Assembly: GCA_022801475.1 (NCBI GenBank)
Contig: JAAWSH010000091.1
Span: forward strand, 1 to 6,818
DNA length: 6,818 nucleotides
Origin: Acutalibacter sp.
Lineage (GTDB): Bacteria > Bacillota > Clostridia > Oscillospirales > Acutalibacteraceae
Reading direction: 5' to 3'
The notes under the pieces are model-generated. The model was not told the origin of the DNA, ran no database searches, and was given only the letters and a program-made list of their open reading frames with translations. The position numbers and the translations under genes were made by a program. Positions 5,214-6,818 of this stretch are shown one piece after another; positions within the stretch are counted from its first letter, which is position 1, and every line of letters starts with the position of its first letter.

Positions 5214-5323
5214 AGGGTTGGGGGCAAAGCCGGCAGGGTCTTGAAAGCCGGCGGCTCAACCCTGCTATAACATAGATAGAAAGGCCTCGGCCCACGCCCG
5301 TATGGGTAGAGGAGCCTTTGCCC
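5214..5323 (+). ncRNA. Unassigned structured RNA element between rnj and gdpP
   Basis: No coding frame fills this spacer, but complementary blocks are dense. Fold 1: AGGGTTG (5214-5220) with CAACCCT (5257-5263), enclosing GCCGGC (5229-5234) / GCCGGC (5247-5252); then AAAGG plus CCTC (5280-5288) with GAGG (5309-5312) and CCTTT (5315-5319), a 9-bp stem with a 2-nt bulge. Fold 2: GGGCAAAG (5222-5229) with CTTTGCCC (5316-5323) closes a junction. It holds GCAGGG (5233-5238) / CCCTGC (5260-5265), extended by TTGA (5241-5244) / TCAA (5256-5259) and GCC/GGC, and the shortened CCTC/GAGG stem. The two folds share strands and exclude each other. I recognise no riboswitch family; the ydaO c-di-AMP and GEMM consensus cores are not evident. 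Pairings were found by eye, with no energy calculation. Confidence 0.4.
5241..5271 (+). promoter_or_regulatory. Possible internal promoter for gdpP
   Basis: TTGAAA (5241-5246), a 19-nt spacer, then TATAAC (5266-5271) with an upstream TG (5263-5264) making an extended -10 (TGCTATAAC). The spacer is long but the extended -10 can compensate. If used, transcription would start near 5278 and gdpP would have its own leader of about 90 nt beginning with the AAAGG...CCTTT hairpin. In that case the inverted repeats around 5214-5263 would be DNA operator sites instead of RNA folds. Confidence 0.35.
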
Positions 5324-5370
5324 AAGAGATGTAAGGACAGCCCGATAGTTCGCAGCGAGGAAGTGAGGAC

Positions 5371-6818
5371 GTGCGCAGAAAAAAGGTGTGGGTAACGTCG
5401 CCCCTAATGTATCTCATGGCGGTGGCTCTGCTGGCTATGGCTATAGCCAGCTACCCCTATAACAGAATTATATTTATTGTGGAGTGCACCGTGGCCGGCC
5501 TGTGCGCCCTGGCGGTGGCGGTTTCTGGGCTCATTTACCGGCAGAACGTGGCAACCACTGTGAAAGCGGCGGGCCGGGTCCTCTCTGCCGAAGAGGAGGA
5601 GGACCTGCAAGAGTTCGCCCTGCCGGTGGCCGTGGTGGCCCCCGCCGGAGATGTGGTGTGGGCCAACCAAGCCTTTGTGGAGTCTTTGGGCCGGGGGAAG
5701 CCTGTGCTGGGGGAGGATGTGCTGAAGTATGTGTACCCCAAGACGTTCCGCCAAGTGATGGAGGAAAAGGGCGCGGCCGTGTCCCACGGGGGAAAAGAGT
5801 ACACGGTGTATGGGGCCAAGGCCCAGCGGGGATATGTGCTCTATTTTGTGGACGATACCTATTTTAAGTCCATAAGCCGGGAGTACCGGGAGCGCCGGCC
5901 TGTGGTGTGTCTGGCGGTGTTTGACAACCGGGAGGAGATGGCCCGGGACGGCCTGGGTGGCGAAGAGTCCCGCATGACGGCCGAGGTGGAGGCTGTGCTG
6001 CGGGGCTGGGTGCTGGAGGAGCTGGGCGGATTTATCCGCAAGCTTTCTAATGGCCGCTATCTGCTGGTGACAGACGACGCCCATATTGAAGAGGCTAAGC
6101 AGAAGCGCTTTCGGGTGTTGGACCGGGTACGGGAGATAAAAAACAGCAAAAACAATATGAGCGCCACAATATCTATTGGTGTGGGCCGGGGCGCCGCCAC
6201 TGTGGCCGAAAGCGAGCGCTGGGCCCGCCAAGCCATGGACATGGCCCTGGGCCGGGGCGGCGACCAGGTGGCAGTGATGCAGGGGGGCGATACATACGAG
6301 TTTTTCGGCGGCCTTTCCAAGGGCGTGGAAAAGCGGGATAAGGTACGCACCCGGGTGATTGCCGCCACCTTGACCGACCACGTGATGGCCAGCGACCGGG
6401 TGTTTATTATGGGCCACGCCAACTCGGACCTGGACAGCGTGGGCTCTGCGGTGGGGATGTGGGCGGCTATCTATAAGGGCCTGGAAAAGTATGCCAATAT
6501 TGTGATCAACCGGGGCCAGACCCTGGCGGCCTCTTTGGTGGATATGGTGGAAGAGGCCTATCCCCAGGACCAGGTGTTTATCAGTCCCTTTGAAGCCCTA
6601 CAGCTGGCCACCGAGCGCTCCCTTTTAATCGTGGTGGACACCCATTCGGTAAATTATGTGGAGAACCGGGAGATTTTGGACCAGGTGCCCCGGGTGGTGG
6701 TTATTGACCATCACAGGATGATGGTGAGCCACATTAAAAACGCGCTGATCTTTTATCACGAGCCCTATGCCAGCTCGGCTTCTGAAATGGTGACAGAGCT
6801 GGTGCAGTATATCAAATC
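5371..6818 (+). CDS. gdpP: c-di-AMP phosphodiesterase GdpP (YybT family), 3' end missing
   Basis: GdpP is a membrane-anchored DHH/DHHA1 phosphodiesterase that hydrolyses cyclic di-AMP to pApA, affecting potassium, osmotic and cell-wall balance. The first 482 residues are in the window; the family is about 650-680. GTG at 5371 is chosen because GAGGAAG (5357-5363) lies 7 nt upstream and the frame then gives the usual basic start (M-R-R-K-K). The next in-frame ATG (5407) would cut into the first membrane helix. Two helices lie at about 13-30 and 33-56. A PAS-like domain follows (about 80-165), then a degenerate GGDEF domain (about 172-310; G-R-G-G-D-Q replaces the active motif), usual in this family. 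The DHH domain shows G-H-A-N-S-D-L-D (His349, Asp353, Asp355), V-D-T-H (Asp423) and D-H-H (446-448). The DHHA1 domain is beyond the edge. In Bacillus gdpP precedes rplI and the replicative helicase gene, which may lie downstream here too. Confidence 0.95.
   Translation, partial: MRRKKVWVTSPLMYLMAVALLAMAIASYPYNRIIFIVECTVAGLCALAVAVSGLIYRQNVATTVKAAGRVLSAEEEEDLQEFALPVAVVAPAGDVVWANQAFVESLGRGKPVLGEDVLKYVYPKTFRQVMEEKGAAVSHGGKEYTVYGAKAQRGYVLYFVDDTYFKSISREYRERRPVVCLAVFDNREEMARDGLGGEESRMTAEVEAVLRGWVLEELGGFIRKLSNGRYLLVTDDAHIEEAKQKRFRVLDRVREIKNSKNNMSATISIGVGRGAATVAESERWARQAMDMALGRGGDQVAVMQGGDTYEFFGGLSKGVEKRDKVRTRVIAATLTDHVMASDRVFIMGHANSDLDSVGSAVGMWAAIYKGLEKYANIVINRGQTLAASLVDMVEEAYPQDQVFISPFEALQLATERSLLIVVDTHSVNYVENREILDQVPRVVVIDHHRMMVSHIKNALIFYHEPYASSASEMVTELVQYIK

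Noticed and set aside
5214..5370. Known c-di-AMP (ydaO) or c-di-GMP (GEMM) riboswitch upstream of gdpP
   Set aside because: The conserved cores of these classes that I remember are not present. Isolated words such as GGGCAAAG look similar but their order and pairing do not fit. A covariance-model search would settle it.
5404..6417. 337-codon open frame on the minus strand opposite gdpP
   Set aside because: It is antisense to a clearly recognised DHH-family protein. Its translation is His/Gly/Pro/Leu rich without any domain, typical of the complement of a GC-rich gene.

Overview
The window looks like chromosomal DNA of a fairly GC-rich, spore-forming low-GC-phylum (Firmicutes) bacterium, most likely class Clostridia and perhaps the Oscillospiraceae and relatives. 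The clues are the start of spoIIID (a sporulation regulator of endospore formers), a Clostridium-type NifU scaffold next to a NifS desulfurase, RNase J instead of an RNase E system, the c-di-AMP phosphodiesterase GdpP, strong AGGAGG ribosome binding sites and sigma-A promoters. The taxonomic placement is an inference from gene content. No mobile element, CRISPR array, tRNA or rRNA was seen.

Left part (1-2787), all on the minus strand. Position 90 is the start codon of spoIIID, of which only the first 30 codons lie in the window. Its ribosome binding site sits in the loop of a perfect 8-bp inverted repeat. Next to it, 284-349 forms a strong intrinsic terminator for the iron-sulfur operon. That operon runs nifS (1050-2261), a possible 66-codon ORF (866-1066), then nifU (428-859). 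It is driven by a sigma-A promoter (2316-2345) whose spacer carries a 17-bp near-perfect palindrome, as expected for a repressor operator. NifS takes sulfur from cysteine and NifU builds [Fe-S] clusters with it. Upstream of the operon is a small gene for an 83-residue two-helix membrane protein (2415-2666) with its own promoter (2758-2787).

Middle (2788-3149) is a divergent regulatory spacer. It holds a doubtful 28-codon ORF with a good ribosome binding site, an AT-rich hairpin, a near-consensus plus-strand sigma-A promoter for rnj (2967-2995), and a roughly 148-nt leader with a terminator-like hairpin and alternative GC-rich pairings.

Right part (3150-6818), plus strand. rnj encodes RNase J (672 residues), a 5'-to-3' exo/endoribonuclease of mRNA turnover, with an unusual basic N-terminal extension of about 120 residues that ends in an AT-hook-like motif. 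About 200 bases later comes gdpP (5371 to the window end, C-terminus missing), the membrane-bound PAS/degenerate-GGDEF/DHH phosphodiesterase that degrades c-di-AMP. The 200-base spacer is the most intriguing non-coding segment: it contains several perfect complementary blocks that define at least two mutually exclusive folds, plus a possible internal promoter. I could not assign it to any riboswitch family I know.
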